From: Paroedura picta
Taxonomy: Eukaryota > Chordata > Lepidosauria > Squamata > Gekkonidae
Assembly: GCF_049243985.1 (NCBI RefSeq)
Contig: NC_135384.1
Location: 14,690,501-14,754,500 of the forward strand
Reading direction: 5' to 3'
DNA length: 64,000 bases
The notes under the pieces are model-generated. The model made no database searches. It had not been told where the DNA came from and was given only the letters and a program-made list of their open reading frames with translations. The number at the start of each line of letters is the position of its first letter. Position 1 is the first letter of the stretch. Below, piece after piece: positions 55,901-64,000 of this stretch. Position numbers and translations under genes: made by a program.

Positions 55901-58082
55901 ATTGAATGCCTGCTCCCAGAAGTCCTGGATAAAACAGTCTCCTTTTGCCCATGAAGGGCTTATGGACTGCAGGAATATGTTGAATCCCAGTGGCTGATTG
56001 GAGTGAACTGCAAAAGATAGGGCACCATGGAAGATTTCTATATCCCAATCCCTTTGTTTAGACAATAATTCAAAATCCCAGTGGCAGGTAAGAATCCACA
56101 CCTTATGCACAGGAGGAAATGAAAAGAAGGGTCCTACCAGCAATAATATTCTCAAACTTAATATGGATGAGCCTTCTCCATAAACAAAGCATACATTAGC
56201 TTTGCTTTTAAAGTGAACGGTATAAAATTCTGCCTGCCTAGAATAATCATTCAGCTCATTTGCAATATAAGCCTCTGCTGGTAATCTGGCAGTGAAGTCA
56301 ACACAGATTGCATTCTCTAAAAGCATTGGCACCAAGATCTCCAGGAACTTGTCCCCGCTGTCATCTTCCTGAGCAAACAGTGCAATCCACGTCCACCTGA
56401 AGTGGTGAAATAGACGGATAACTCCCAAATACTGGGTGGCTTCATTGGGCACCATCTGATACATGGAGGAAAGCAGCAATTTGTTCTCTTGCACCGTGGA
56501 AAATGATCCATAAGTGAGCTAGGGGAAAAAAACATATATACACTTTATGTTTAGAGAATGAAACGTATCTTGCAAATATATGTTGAAGCAGTAAAGTTTC
56601 CATAGCTCTGAATGGATGGCCTACCTGTGGTATTTTATAAATGGTTCCTGTAGTGGCAATATGGGCAGATACATGTGAAGTCAGCCCTCCAACGACTGCA
56701 ATGAGATTGCTCATTGACCTACACTTGAAATTTGGGACCAAGCTGTGTTGTGAAGAAAGCAAGCTCAAGGTAGCTTTAGAGGTCATCCTTGCATTGTAGT
56801 AGCTATTGAGGATATGAAACCCCAAGGTGATGTTTGGTAAGATGTTGGGGTCCCCATTGATCTCTTTGACAGCAAAAGCCAAGGCCAAGTTGTGCTGGTA
56901 ATTCTTTGGCAGTGACCTACAATGAGAGTTGTAGATGAAAGCCTTCTTGATTGTTATACTCCCTACTGCTCATAACTCTTTATTACTGTACCTTAATGCA
57001 TGCTGCCTCTCCTGATTACTTTCCAACTGTGGTTACTTTCCAAAGATGCCTTGTTCCCTAAACTACCAGTCTTAACATTGGGTTTCTTTTGCCTCTAACT
57101 ACTTTTCCACCCAGCAGAATGATGTCAGCTCTTTTACAACATTCAGATCCATCTTCAAAATCCGCCTATTCTGTGAAGTTTTAGGCATGAATTTTCAGTT
57201 ATTTACTAAGCCAAGGGCACACACCATGTATAGATAAACTCTTCTCCTTTCTCCTCCTCTCTCCTCCATCTTCCTCTGCACCTTTTCCTGCCATCCATTT
57301 ATTATATTAGAGGTTTAATGTCATGAAACGAGCTAATTTTTTGACTTTCTTTTGTAAAAAAAAACCCATGCATGAAGGGAGCTTTCAAAAGCTTTTCCTT
57401 AGGAACTCTTAGAATCATAGAATCATAGAATCATACAGTTGGAAGGGGCCATACAGGCCATCTAGTCCAACCCCCTGCTCAACGCAGGATCAGCCCTAAG
57501 CTGATCAGCCCTAAGCTTCTTGGTGTCTTTGGTGCTATTGGACTTAGCTTATGTACATGCCATGGAAATGTAAACTCATTCTTCCCTCTTTCTCCTTCTC
57601 TGCACACCACCTCCCTCTGCTCCTGTTTTCAGACATCCATGAATGCCTAACATGATCATCATCATCCTATATCATTTAAGACATTTTCTTTCACAAGAGA
57701 AGACCAAAGGCATTTCTGCATGAAGGGACCACACATGAAGGGAGCCTTCAAAAGCTGATAGGCTCAAACTCTTGTTGACCCCTTCAGTGCTGCTATACTA
57801 TATTTAGCTGAATAAAGAAAAGATACAAAGAGTTTGAAATGGGACTTACAGAGTTTCAGAAATGAACAAATGGTCAGATTCTCCTGTAAACGAAGGATTG
57901 CTGGGTATGTAAAAGATCTGAGAAACAATCTCACCCACAATCAGGTCACCCGGCTGGTAAAATGCATGAGGAATAGGAAGAGGGTCAACAGCTGTGGTGC
58001 ATTGAATGGGATGTTTCATGCACATGGCATGGGACAGCAATAAAAGCAGCAGCATCTTCCCTGTGGCCTCCTTTTCCTCCAT
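46994..58082 (-). CDS. V2R gene B, complete six-exon receptor
   Basis: Complete vomeronasal type-2 receptor. Exons: 58082-57850 (signal peptide and N-terminus), 56916-56625, 56518-55661 (main ligand-binding exon), 52049-51822, 48969-48843 (cysteine-rich), 47895-46994 (7TM). Sizes 233, 292, 858, 228, 127 and 902 bases sum to 880 codons including stop, with phases 2,0,0,0,1. The start is the first Met before a Leu-rich signal peptide ([16 protein letters not shown]); a second Met ten residues in is possible. The N-terminus has the V2R signature [14 protein letters not shown]. Exons 2-4 form the Venus flytrap ([34 protein letters not shown]). Exon 5 has the CC and CxxC pattern of the cysteine-rich domain. 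Exon 6 is nearly identical to gene A. All borders are GT/AG; the exon 5 donor (GTAGGA) is weaker than the GTAAGA of its relatives. Intron 3 (3.6 kb) carries L2, Sauria SINE and L1 copies; intron 1 carries a CR1 tail. No stop or frameshift is seen. Confidence 0.93.
47896..48842. other. Gene B intron 5
   Basis: The first ~600 bases are alignable by eye with the start of gene A intron 5 (for example AATGAAATGGGAATTGCCAGT and AATTAGTACACAGCATAA). It holds an old relative of the foldback repeat (48035-48200: GATGGCAACTTTAAGACCAACCATG). No gene is seen. Confidence 0.5.
48970..51821. other. Gene B intron 4
   Basis: 2.85 kb. 49330-50000 is rich in degenerate, irregularly spaced GGAATG/CATTCC-type words, including an adjacent pair AGTGGAATGTCATCC (49690-49725). 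50900-51780 is AT-rich with scattered open frames of no recognised family. No convincing LINE or SINE is seen. Confidence 0.4.
52262..53010 (-). mobile_element. L2-group LINE 3' fragment, split by a Sauria SINE
   Basis: On the minus strand: GGCCAGGGCCTTCTCAGTCC, then CCTGGTGGAAAGAGCTCC and TTCCGCAGGGCCTGCAAGACGG (52980-52855). After the SINE the text goes on as TTGTAACCCGCCACGAGCCG, then AATAAATTCAATAATAATAAT. This is an L2-type 3' end with an AAT repeat tail. In intron 3 of gene B. Confidence 0.7.
52425..52703 (+). mobile_element. Full-length Sauria SINE with 14-bp TSD
   Basis: Head CTCTTGTGGCGCAGAGTGGTAAGGCAGCC (A box), GGGAGTTCGATCCCAGC (B box), body as in the copy at 19835, BovB-like tail GTCAGACATGACTCGGTGCTTGCACAGGGG and three ACCTTT repeats. 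TACCTGGCAAGAGC flanks both sides (52411-52424 and 52704-52717). It inserted into the L2 fragment, so it is younger. Little diverged. Confidence 0.95.
53490..53753 (-). mobile_element. Sauria SINE (inverted copy)
   Basis: Begins with AAAGGT repeats on the plus strand, then ATCCCCTGTGCAAGCACCGGGTCATGTCTGACC and the reverse of the Sauria body, ending in a tRNA-like head (ACTGCTGCCTTACCACTCTGC). It lies 0.8 kb from the direct copy at 52425. Confidence 0.92.
53890..54780 (-). mobile_element. L1 LINE reverse-transcriptase fragment
   Basis: Minus-strand readings [20 protein letters not shown] (54600), [16 protein letters not shown] (54370), and [20 protein letters not shown] with RSSDDNV in the place of YADD (54200-54060). 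Ordered L1 RT motifs in more than one frame; dead. Sense-oriented to gene B in intron 3. Confidence 0.8.
57408..57510 (-). mobile_element. CR1 LINE 3' end (inverted)
   Basis: On the plus strand AGAATCATAGAATCATAGAATCATA, then CAGTTGGAAGGGGCCATACAGGCCATCTAGTCCAACCCCCTGCTC: the reverse complement of the CR1 terminus with its ATTCTATG tail. In intron 1 of gene B; little diverged. Confidence 0.88.
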
Positions 58083-59820
58083 TTTCCTCCCGTGTCATCA
58101 GTATAAGTTTAGTTTTGATTTTTTTGGGATCACTAGATGTGTGTCCAAGGTTCCTTGATCTCATCTAACCTATACGGAAATATCAACAGAACGTAAAATT
58201 AGTGGTTGCTTGTCCCTGTCTCTTTAACTTCAATAGTTTGTGCCATATGATTTCTGTGCTTTCTCCTGTTCGCACCTCTGGATTAACAAGCTTTCCCATT
58301 GTCCTGACTCCCTCTAAAACAGCTGTATCTCAGAACTATGCCTGAAACTAATTTCCTTTTTAAAATGTAGATTTTAAAGCAAACCTTTAGTGGTCAAAGC
58401 AGCAGAAGAGTGATGAAGGCCAAAATGATGAATATGTTTCTCTTCACTTCTCCCAAATGGCAAAATATGCCACAATTGGGTGGTGAACTGTTATGATCCT
58501 TTTCTTCCAAAATGGACCAGATGTGAGAGGCAAAAAGAATTACAGGAGATCAGCTGCTGAATCCTGCTCATGTCTTCACTCAGTCTCATCTAGGTCCTTC
58601 CTTATTGCACCTCCCTGCACACATGGCTTTTGTTAATCTAGTTCAATTTACCCTTTATTTATAGTCAAAAATGAAGCCTCCGTAGCAGGGACTCTATTTG
58701 GAAACAAATGCTTTTGGGGTTTCATAGTGGAAACATTTGTAAGGGAATCAGTCTAACTTATCGGTAGTAGGAAGTGACGTCAAGATGCATGCAACTTCCA
58801 AGCAAATCGCAAGATTTTCAAGACACGAACAAAAATGGTTTACCTTTACTTCCCTCTGCACAGCAGTGGTGGACTTTCTGGATGGTCTATAATCCAACGA
58901 CTAAGAAAGGCAACTTTGCTGAGCTTCTGAGAGCTAACCAAACTATGCTAGTCTAGGTAATGCAGGTCAGGTCAAGTGGAAAACCACTTCCAATTAGCTA
59001 TTAGAGGCAATAACATTGAAGACTGATGGAACCCCTTCTATTGCATTCATTGGAGACCTACTCATTGCTGGAGAATTTATATGCAGGGATATTTTTTTCT
59101 AGGAGTCCCTAAAAATATTTTCGTCTAGCAGAACATGTGTGTAATGACTGTAGAATTCTTTCCTAATTATAGTAGTGCTGATGGTTCTGGGCTTGGTCTT
59201 AGAAGGCAATTAGAAATTGTTTGCTATAGAATTTGGTAAGTAAACGTTCAATTATAATACTGTAAGGGAAGATCTGCAGAGGCATCAAACCCTTTGATTG
59301 TGACTAGTTTGCTCAACTTCTGTTTTTTCTGCGGTCTCCAAGTGACCCTTAGTCAGTGAAACAGGTCCTGGTAGGCATCAAAGCATTATCATTAAGTCGT
59401 GAATGATGATGGAAGGTTGAAGTTTTGTGCTGAACTTGGAAACTGACTTTACCGGAAGCTTAAACGTCAGTGAGGATGCCCCTATGCCCTGTGAAGTCAT
59501 TATATGCATAATGCTCCAAATCAGGTATACTGATAAACTACTACCTATAGCTCAAAACAACCAGGAAGGAATTATGCATGTTATTCTTGGACTTATATTT
59601 CTACTTGAAGACAAAATGCCATCCTATTTTGATAGAAAAGATCCCAAGAAAACTACACCCCTTCTCCAGTTACATGAGGCAGAACCATTCTTTAGAGAGT
59701 ATATGCCCCATTTGCCTATTGATTAACTGAGTAGTTCTGCTGCTTTGGAAACTTGCAATGTCTATTTTCATTTCAAAAGGAACTTCTCTTTTAAATCAAA
59801 ATTATCAAAAAGAGCTGCGC
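58083..59820. other. Intergenic stretch upstream of gene B
   Basis: No gene is recognised. It lacks the upstream block shared by C, D and E. The open frame at 59427-59726 (+, 99 codons; IMHVILGLIFLLEDKMPSYF) looks protein-like in composition but has no family I know; it could be an old element-derived remnant. Confidence 0.4.
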
Positions 59821-59824
59821 CAGC

Positions 59825-60033
59825 CCTTTTTACCCCAAGGCTCCCTTCAGGCCTGCTGGGATGGATCCTTTAAGAGCCCCTGACTGAGGGGAGGGAGTCA
59901 TTTCCATGAGCAATGTAGGGGATCCTCTGGGCATGGTGGTGGGCATTCCTTTTGAGAGGGGGATTTATCCTTCTGCCAAACGGCTGACTGAGAGGCCACA
60001 GAAAAGCCCCTTCTCACTTAAAGTAATATTCTT
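59825..60033 (+). repeat. Unnamed ~200-bp interspersed repeat, copy 2
   Basis: Same unit as 335-537, same orientation, with about a dozen visible differences and the same right end (AAAAGCCCCTTCTCACTTAAA). Family unknown. Confidence 0.6.
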
Positions 60034-60299
60034 CCCAGCGGTTAGACACAGCCAAGCCATGTGTATTTCTTCATCACAACTTGTGGCCACTGCACAGCAT
60101 TATTCTGCAGAAGAAACTGGATGCTATTGCGGAGGTTCTTTTTTCTCCTGTTTCATCTGCACAACAATCCTGTGCAGTAGGCCTCAAGTCTTTCAATTCA
60201 ACAACAACCTTTGTGGGAGGCCTTAAATGTTTCTTCTCTACCTCAACCCTGTCCAAAGTAGCCTTTTCTGCCTGGGGGGCTGATATTTATGCTATGAAG

Positions 60300-60690
60300 A
60301 TGAGCTGAAATTCCTGGAGCTCTCCAGGCCCCACCTGGAGGTTGGCTACCCCTGGCTATTCCTGGAGTTTTGGAGATGGGACTTGAAAATCATACAATGC
60401 CTTAGAGTCCTGCCTTCAAGGAGGCCACGGATGCGCTTCTGGACCCAGGGGAATGGCTGCCGCCAGCTGCGGGGTGCTGCCAGCAGCAGCTGCACAATGC
60501 CACACCGAGGGGGAGCCCCAGCCATGGCGGCTGCTAGAGAGCACCAAAGGTGAGCGGGTGGTAGAGTGGCAGGGCAGCCCCCAAGGCAGCAGCCTGGGAG
60601 GAGGACAAAGAGGAGCTGCGGCCCGGTACTGACTGATCTACGAACTGGTACCGGTCCCCGGACCAGGGGTTGGGGACCACTGCCCTAGAG
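60300..60690 (+). repeat. hAT-like repeat remnant, GC-rich
   Basis: 60300-60370 belongs to the CCACCTGGAGGTTGGC repeat family. 60440-60690 is GC-rich and ends GGTACCGGTCCCCGGACCAGGGGTTGGGGACCACTG, an end typical of vertebrate hAT (Charlie-like) non-autonomous elements. No transposase frame. Confidence 0.5.
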
Positions 60691-60936
60691 TATGTTTGAA
60701 GCAATTCTAGACATTTTTCTATTTGACCACCAATATTTTATAAGCCTTTTAGTCCTGAACAACTCATGATTATCAACAATTTTTTCATGGGTGATCAAAG
60801 AAGATGCTCTCTTATTTCTCAGGAACAGAAAAGTAAAACGATTCCTATAAGTAGCACCTTAAAAATACTTAACTTTTATGGAGGAGGGGGGTATTTTTAT
60901 GATAGTGAACCATTCCCTTTACATTCTTAAGCTATA

Positions 60937-61560
60937 CAAGAGAACCAGCTTGGTGTACTGGCTAGGAGTTGGAGACTTCTAATCTGGTGAGCCAGGTTTG
61001 ATTTCCTGCTCCGCCACGTGCAGCCAGCCGGGTAACGTTGGGCTCATCACACCATGGATAAAGCTGTTGACTTGCAGTAGGGCACCTTGGGCTCAAGGAA
61101 AACACACACATTTTCATTGGCTTAAACAAGGCCACAGCTTTATTACTACTCTGCAGGAGTGAGGGCACAGCATGGGAGAGGGAGACTAACATGTAGTTGG
61201 CTGACCACAAGAACCCAGACCCCATCAGCAACCTAGGGAGCATCCAGTTTCATTGATGGGAATGCAGGTCTCCTTGCCACTGGGATCCCACCCAAGAGAA
61301 GTGTCCAGTGGTGCCATGCCCCCCCCCCAGTCTCTCAGCATGTCTTCCTGCTGCCTGTTCCTCCACAGCATCAACAGCGGCTGCAGGTAAGTCTTTGCTG
61401 CTTTTTCTGACCAAAACGTAATATCAAGATTCTCTCAGCCTCACTTACCTCACATTGTGACGGTTATGGGGAGTGGAAAGAAAAGGAGATTATAAACTGC
61501 TTTGAGACTCCTTGAGGCAGAGAAAAGTGACATTCTACACGTTCTTCTATTATACTATGG
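60937..61560 (+). mobile_element. tRNA-derived SINE (copy 6), split by an unidentified insert
   Basis: Head and B-box at 60937-61056 (GAACCAGCTTGGTGTACTGGCTAGGAGT, CTTCTAATCTGGTGAGCCAGG), then the 3' half at 61418-61560 (AAGATTCTCTCAGCCTCACTTACC, TATAAACTGCTTTGAGACTCC, CACGTTCTTCTATT). The 360 bases between are not SINE and contain a CAGGTAAG donor-like word; their identity is unknown. Confidence 0.7.
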
Positions 61561-61612
61561 CCACCAGAATTTTCTACAACCTAACTGTTTCCAGGAAAAA
61601 GTCTGAAATTTG

Positions 61613-62465
61613 GTTGCCAGGCTCCAGGTGAGTCTGGAGAGCTCTCTCAATTACAACTGTCCCCCAGACAAGAAACTTTAGTACTCAAGGAGGTAATGGC
61701 AGCCTTGGAGGTGGCATTCATGGCTAAGGTCATGTTTGTCCACAAACCACACTGTCCTCAGGCTTCACCTTAAATAAGCTACATGAGGAGGTAGTGAGTT
61801 GTGAATAAAATTGAAAGGGTACAGAGGAGAATGGCGAAGATAATCTGGGGCCAAGGGACCAAGCCCTATGAAGATAGGTTGAGGGACTTGGGAATGTTCA
61901 GCCTGGATTAAAGGAGGTTGAGAGGGGACATGATAGCCCTCTTTAAGTATTTGAAAGGTTGTCACTTGGAGGAGGGCAGGATGCTGTTTCTGTTGGCTGC
62001 AGAGGAGAGGACACGCAGTAATGGGTTTAAACTTCAAGTACAACGATATAGGCTAGATATCAGGAAAAAGTTTTCACAGTCAGAGTAGTTCAGCAGTGGA
62101 ATAGGCTGCCTAAGGAGGTGGTGAGCTCCCCCTCACTGGAAGTCTTCAAGCAAAGGTTGGATACACACTTTTCTTGGATGCTTTAGGATGCTTTGGGCTG
62201 ATCTTGTGTTGAGCAGGGGGTTGGACTAGATGGCCTGTATGGCCCCTTCCAACTCTATGATTCTATGATTCTATGATTCTATGAGTGCCACACAACTGGC
62301 AGTGTTCAAGCAGTGTCTGGACAGATATTCATTATGGATGCCTTAATCTCATCCTGCATTGAGCAGGGGTTTGAGCTATGTGGCCTGTATGGCCCCTTCT
62401 AGATCTATGAATTTATGATTCAGTGATTCTAAATCTCCAGGCATTTTCCCCACCAGAGTTGGCTA
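61613..62465 (+). repeat. Downstream block of gene A, expanded by a CR1
   Basis: Same block as 46588-46970 beside gene B. Left part 61613-61798, right part 62286-62465 (old CR1 tail, then CCACCAGAGTTGGCTAC); between them sits a younger CR1 that the gene B copy lacks. Confidence 0.75.
61799..62285 (+). mobile_element. CR1 LINE 3' end, young, nested in an older CR1 tail
   Basis: Clean CR1 3' segment: GGGACTTGGGAATGTTCAGCCTGGA, TTGAGAGGGGACATGATAGCCC, TGGAATAGGCTGCCTAAGGAGGTGGTGAGCTCCCCCTCACTGGAAGTC, GAGCAGGGGGTTGGACTAGATGGCCTGTATGGCCCC and four ATTCTATG repeats. TGAGT appears at both junctions. Low divergence. Confidence 0.88.
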
Positions 62466-62501
62466 CTACATTCTGCAAGTGAAAATAGCATTATATTCCT
62501 G

Positions 62502-63403
62502 TCACTTTTTTCTCTTTATTAATTGATCCCTGGTATTCAATTCAGGTTTTAGAATAATGATGTAGCATTTAGAACAAAAGATACAGCCCAGCAAGCCGGC
62601 ACTGGAGGCCAAGATGGAAAAGATCTCCACAGCCACCATAGATTTCCCTTTGGTGCTCAGGTAGCTTGGAAGAAAGGACACCCAAACACTGCAAAAGACC
62701 AACATGCTGAAGGTGAGGAACTTGGCTTCATTAAAAGTGTCAGGTAACTTCCTCGCAAAGAAAGCTACGGAGAAGCTGGCAGTGGCCAGGATACCCATAT
62801 ATCCCAAGACACAGTAAAACATGGCCGCTGAGCCCTCATTACACTGCAGGATGATTTCCCCTGCAAATGAATGCATGTCCATATCAGGGAAGGGAGGGGA
62901 AGTACTTAGCCAAAGAGTACAAATGCCTGCTTGAATAAAGGAGCAGAAGAGGACCACGGAAGTTGCCATTCTTTTCCCAAACCATCTCCTTATCCTGGAT
63001 CCTGGTTTGGTAGCCACAAAGGCTAAAACAACTGTGATGGTTTTGGCCAACACACTGGACAGGGCCACAGAGAAGACAATGCCAAAAGCAGTTTGTCGGA
63101 GAAGGCAGGTCACCTGGAAAGGTCTTCCAATGAAGAGCAAGGAGCAGAGGAAGCAGAGAAGAAGGGAGATGAGGAGAATGTAGGTGAGGCTCCGGTTGTT
63201 GGCTTTGACAATGGGAGTTTCCTGGTGCTTTATGAAAATCCCAAGCACCAAAGCTGTGATCAGAGAGAAAGAAATAGATAAGATAGCTAATGTGATGCCA
63301 GATATTTCTCTGTAAGAGAGGAAAATGTGGACCTTGGGGATGCATTGATTTTTCTTCATGTTGGCATACTCATCTTGTGGACATTTCATACAAGCATCCA
63401 TGT
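62502..63403 (-). CDS. V2R gene A, 7-transmembrane exon (partial)
   Basis: Last coding exon of a vomeronasal type-2 receptor, a class C GPCR expected at the surface of vomeronasal sensory neurons, where V2Rs detect peptide and other water-borne cues and signal through Go. The exon begins after a CAG acceptor at 63404-63406 with a phase-1 border (AC then ATGGAT) and runs to a TGA. It encodes the end of the cysteine-rich linker ([11 protein letters not shown]) and seven hydrophobic segments. V2R hallmarks are visible: [56 protein letters not shown] and a short tail with KPELNTRDQ. Exons 1-5 would lie to the right; none is found in the 0.6 kb before the window edge, which fits the 0.95 kb intron of gene B. 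By hand count it differs from the gene B exon at 21 of 299 residues. NCBI would probably call it vomeronasal type-2 receptor 26-like. Partial only because of the window edge. Confidence 0.93.
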
Positions 63404-63575
63404 CTGAAAAAGAAGTTGAAATATCTCAAAAATTTGATCAGTGACTAGATAATGGCATCAAATACATCATTACTATATCCAACAAACCATGAAGACTATC
63501 ATTCTGATCTCATTTCTGTCAAGAGATTACTTAATTGCTTTGGGACAGAAATTATCTCGGCATTCCATCCACCAT

Positions 63576-63698
63576 AGAGAGCCAGTTTGGTGTAGTGATT
63601 TGGAGTGCGGACTTCTAATCTGGCATGCCGGGTTCGATTCTGTGCTCCCCCACATGCAACCAGCTGGGTGACCTTCTTCTTCTTCTTCTTCTTCTTCA
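63576..63698 (+). mobile_element. tRNA-derived SINE (copy 7), internally deleted
   Basis: GAGAGCCAGTTTGGTGTAGTGATTTGGAGTGC, then GGGTTCGATTCTGTGCTCCC, and CAGCTGGGTGACC joined directly to eight TTC units. The body between head and tail is missing. It sits in intron 5 of gene A; the matching spot in gene B intron 5 (about 48030) has no SINE. Confidence 0.85.
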
Positions 63699-64000
63699 TA
63701 TAGCAAAATGTGAGTCCAATGGCAACTATAAGACCAACCACATCCTTTTCTGAGCATGCATATTTCTTCAGACAGAGTGAAATGGGAATTGCCAGTCCAT
63801 ACATATGAACAGAGGTTGCACAATAAATTAGTACACAGCATAACGGAGATGTTTAACAGTTTCATAGGTCATACAGGAATGACAAGCTAAGTTTATCAGG
63901 TGATTATTTGATTTCACAATGATGTAGATAAGACAAAACTTAAATCAGAAGGCCAAATTAATGAGTCTCTCATTCATTCTTATTAGGTGTATTAGGTATA

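Noticed and set aside
63576-63698. tRNA genes suggested by A/B boxes at 1200, 25510, 52430 and 63590
   Set aside because: The boxes belong to SINE heads; the sequences do not close into a full cloverleaf and continue into SINE bodies.

Overview
The window is from a vertebrate nuclear genome, very probably a squamate reptile. The evidence is the combination of Sauria-type SINEs (tRNA head, BovB-like tail, ACCTTT 3' repeat), an RTE-BovB LINE, several CR1/L2/L1 LINE remnants, and a tandem array of vomeronasal type-2 receptor (V2R) genes. A gecko is my guess at finer level, with little confidence.

All recognisable host genes are V2R pheromone/chemosensory receptors (class C GPCRs), all on the minus strand. 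From right to left: gene A (62502-63403, only its 7-transmembrane exon is inside the window), gene B (46994-58082, six exons), gene C (32951-43485, six exons), gene D (23725-29534, six exons) and gene E (4182-15303, exons 1-5; exon 6 is not seen). B, C and D have open frames through all six exons, GT/AG borders and the same phase pattern (2,0,0,0,1), so they look functional. A and B form one close pair (21 differences in 299 residues of the last exon by my count); C, D and E form a second subfamily. Blocks upstream of exon 1 are shared by C, D and E, and an extra orphan block lies between D and E. Blocks downstream of the last exon are shared by A and B. The array therefore grew by tandem duplication of gene plus flank.

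The rest is transposable elements. Left end: an unknown repeat, a 5'-truncated BovB LINE with a nested SINE, and a Helitron-like element, all in the presumed intron 5 of gene E. Gene E intron 1 (7737-15025) holds a minus-strand LINE into which a 2.5 kb poly(A)-tailed retroelement inserted with a perfect 13-bp target duplication. The D-E interval holds an LTR-like fossil, a Sauria SINE, an inverted-repeat DNA element and a 94-bp hAT MITE with an exact 8-bp duplication. Gene C introns carry a SINE with a long GAA tail, an L1 piece, a 0.9 kb TIR element, an L2/CR1 piece, a second Helitron with a textbook 3' hairpin and CTAGT end, and a solo-LTR-like fossil. The C-B interval has Ty3/Gypsy and DIRS fossils. 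Gene B intron 3 carries L2, Sauria and L1 copies. The B-A interval carries hAT-like, SINE and nested CR1 copies.

Limits: everything was read by eye, without alignment or database search. Exon borders are assigned from splice motifs and internal consistency among paralogues. Repeat family names are by recognition and edges are approximate unless a target duplication or terminal motif fixes them.
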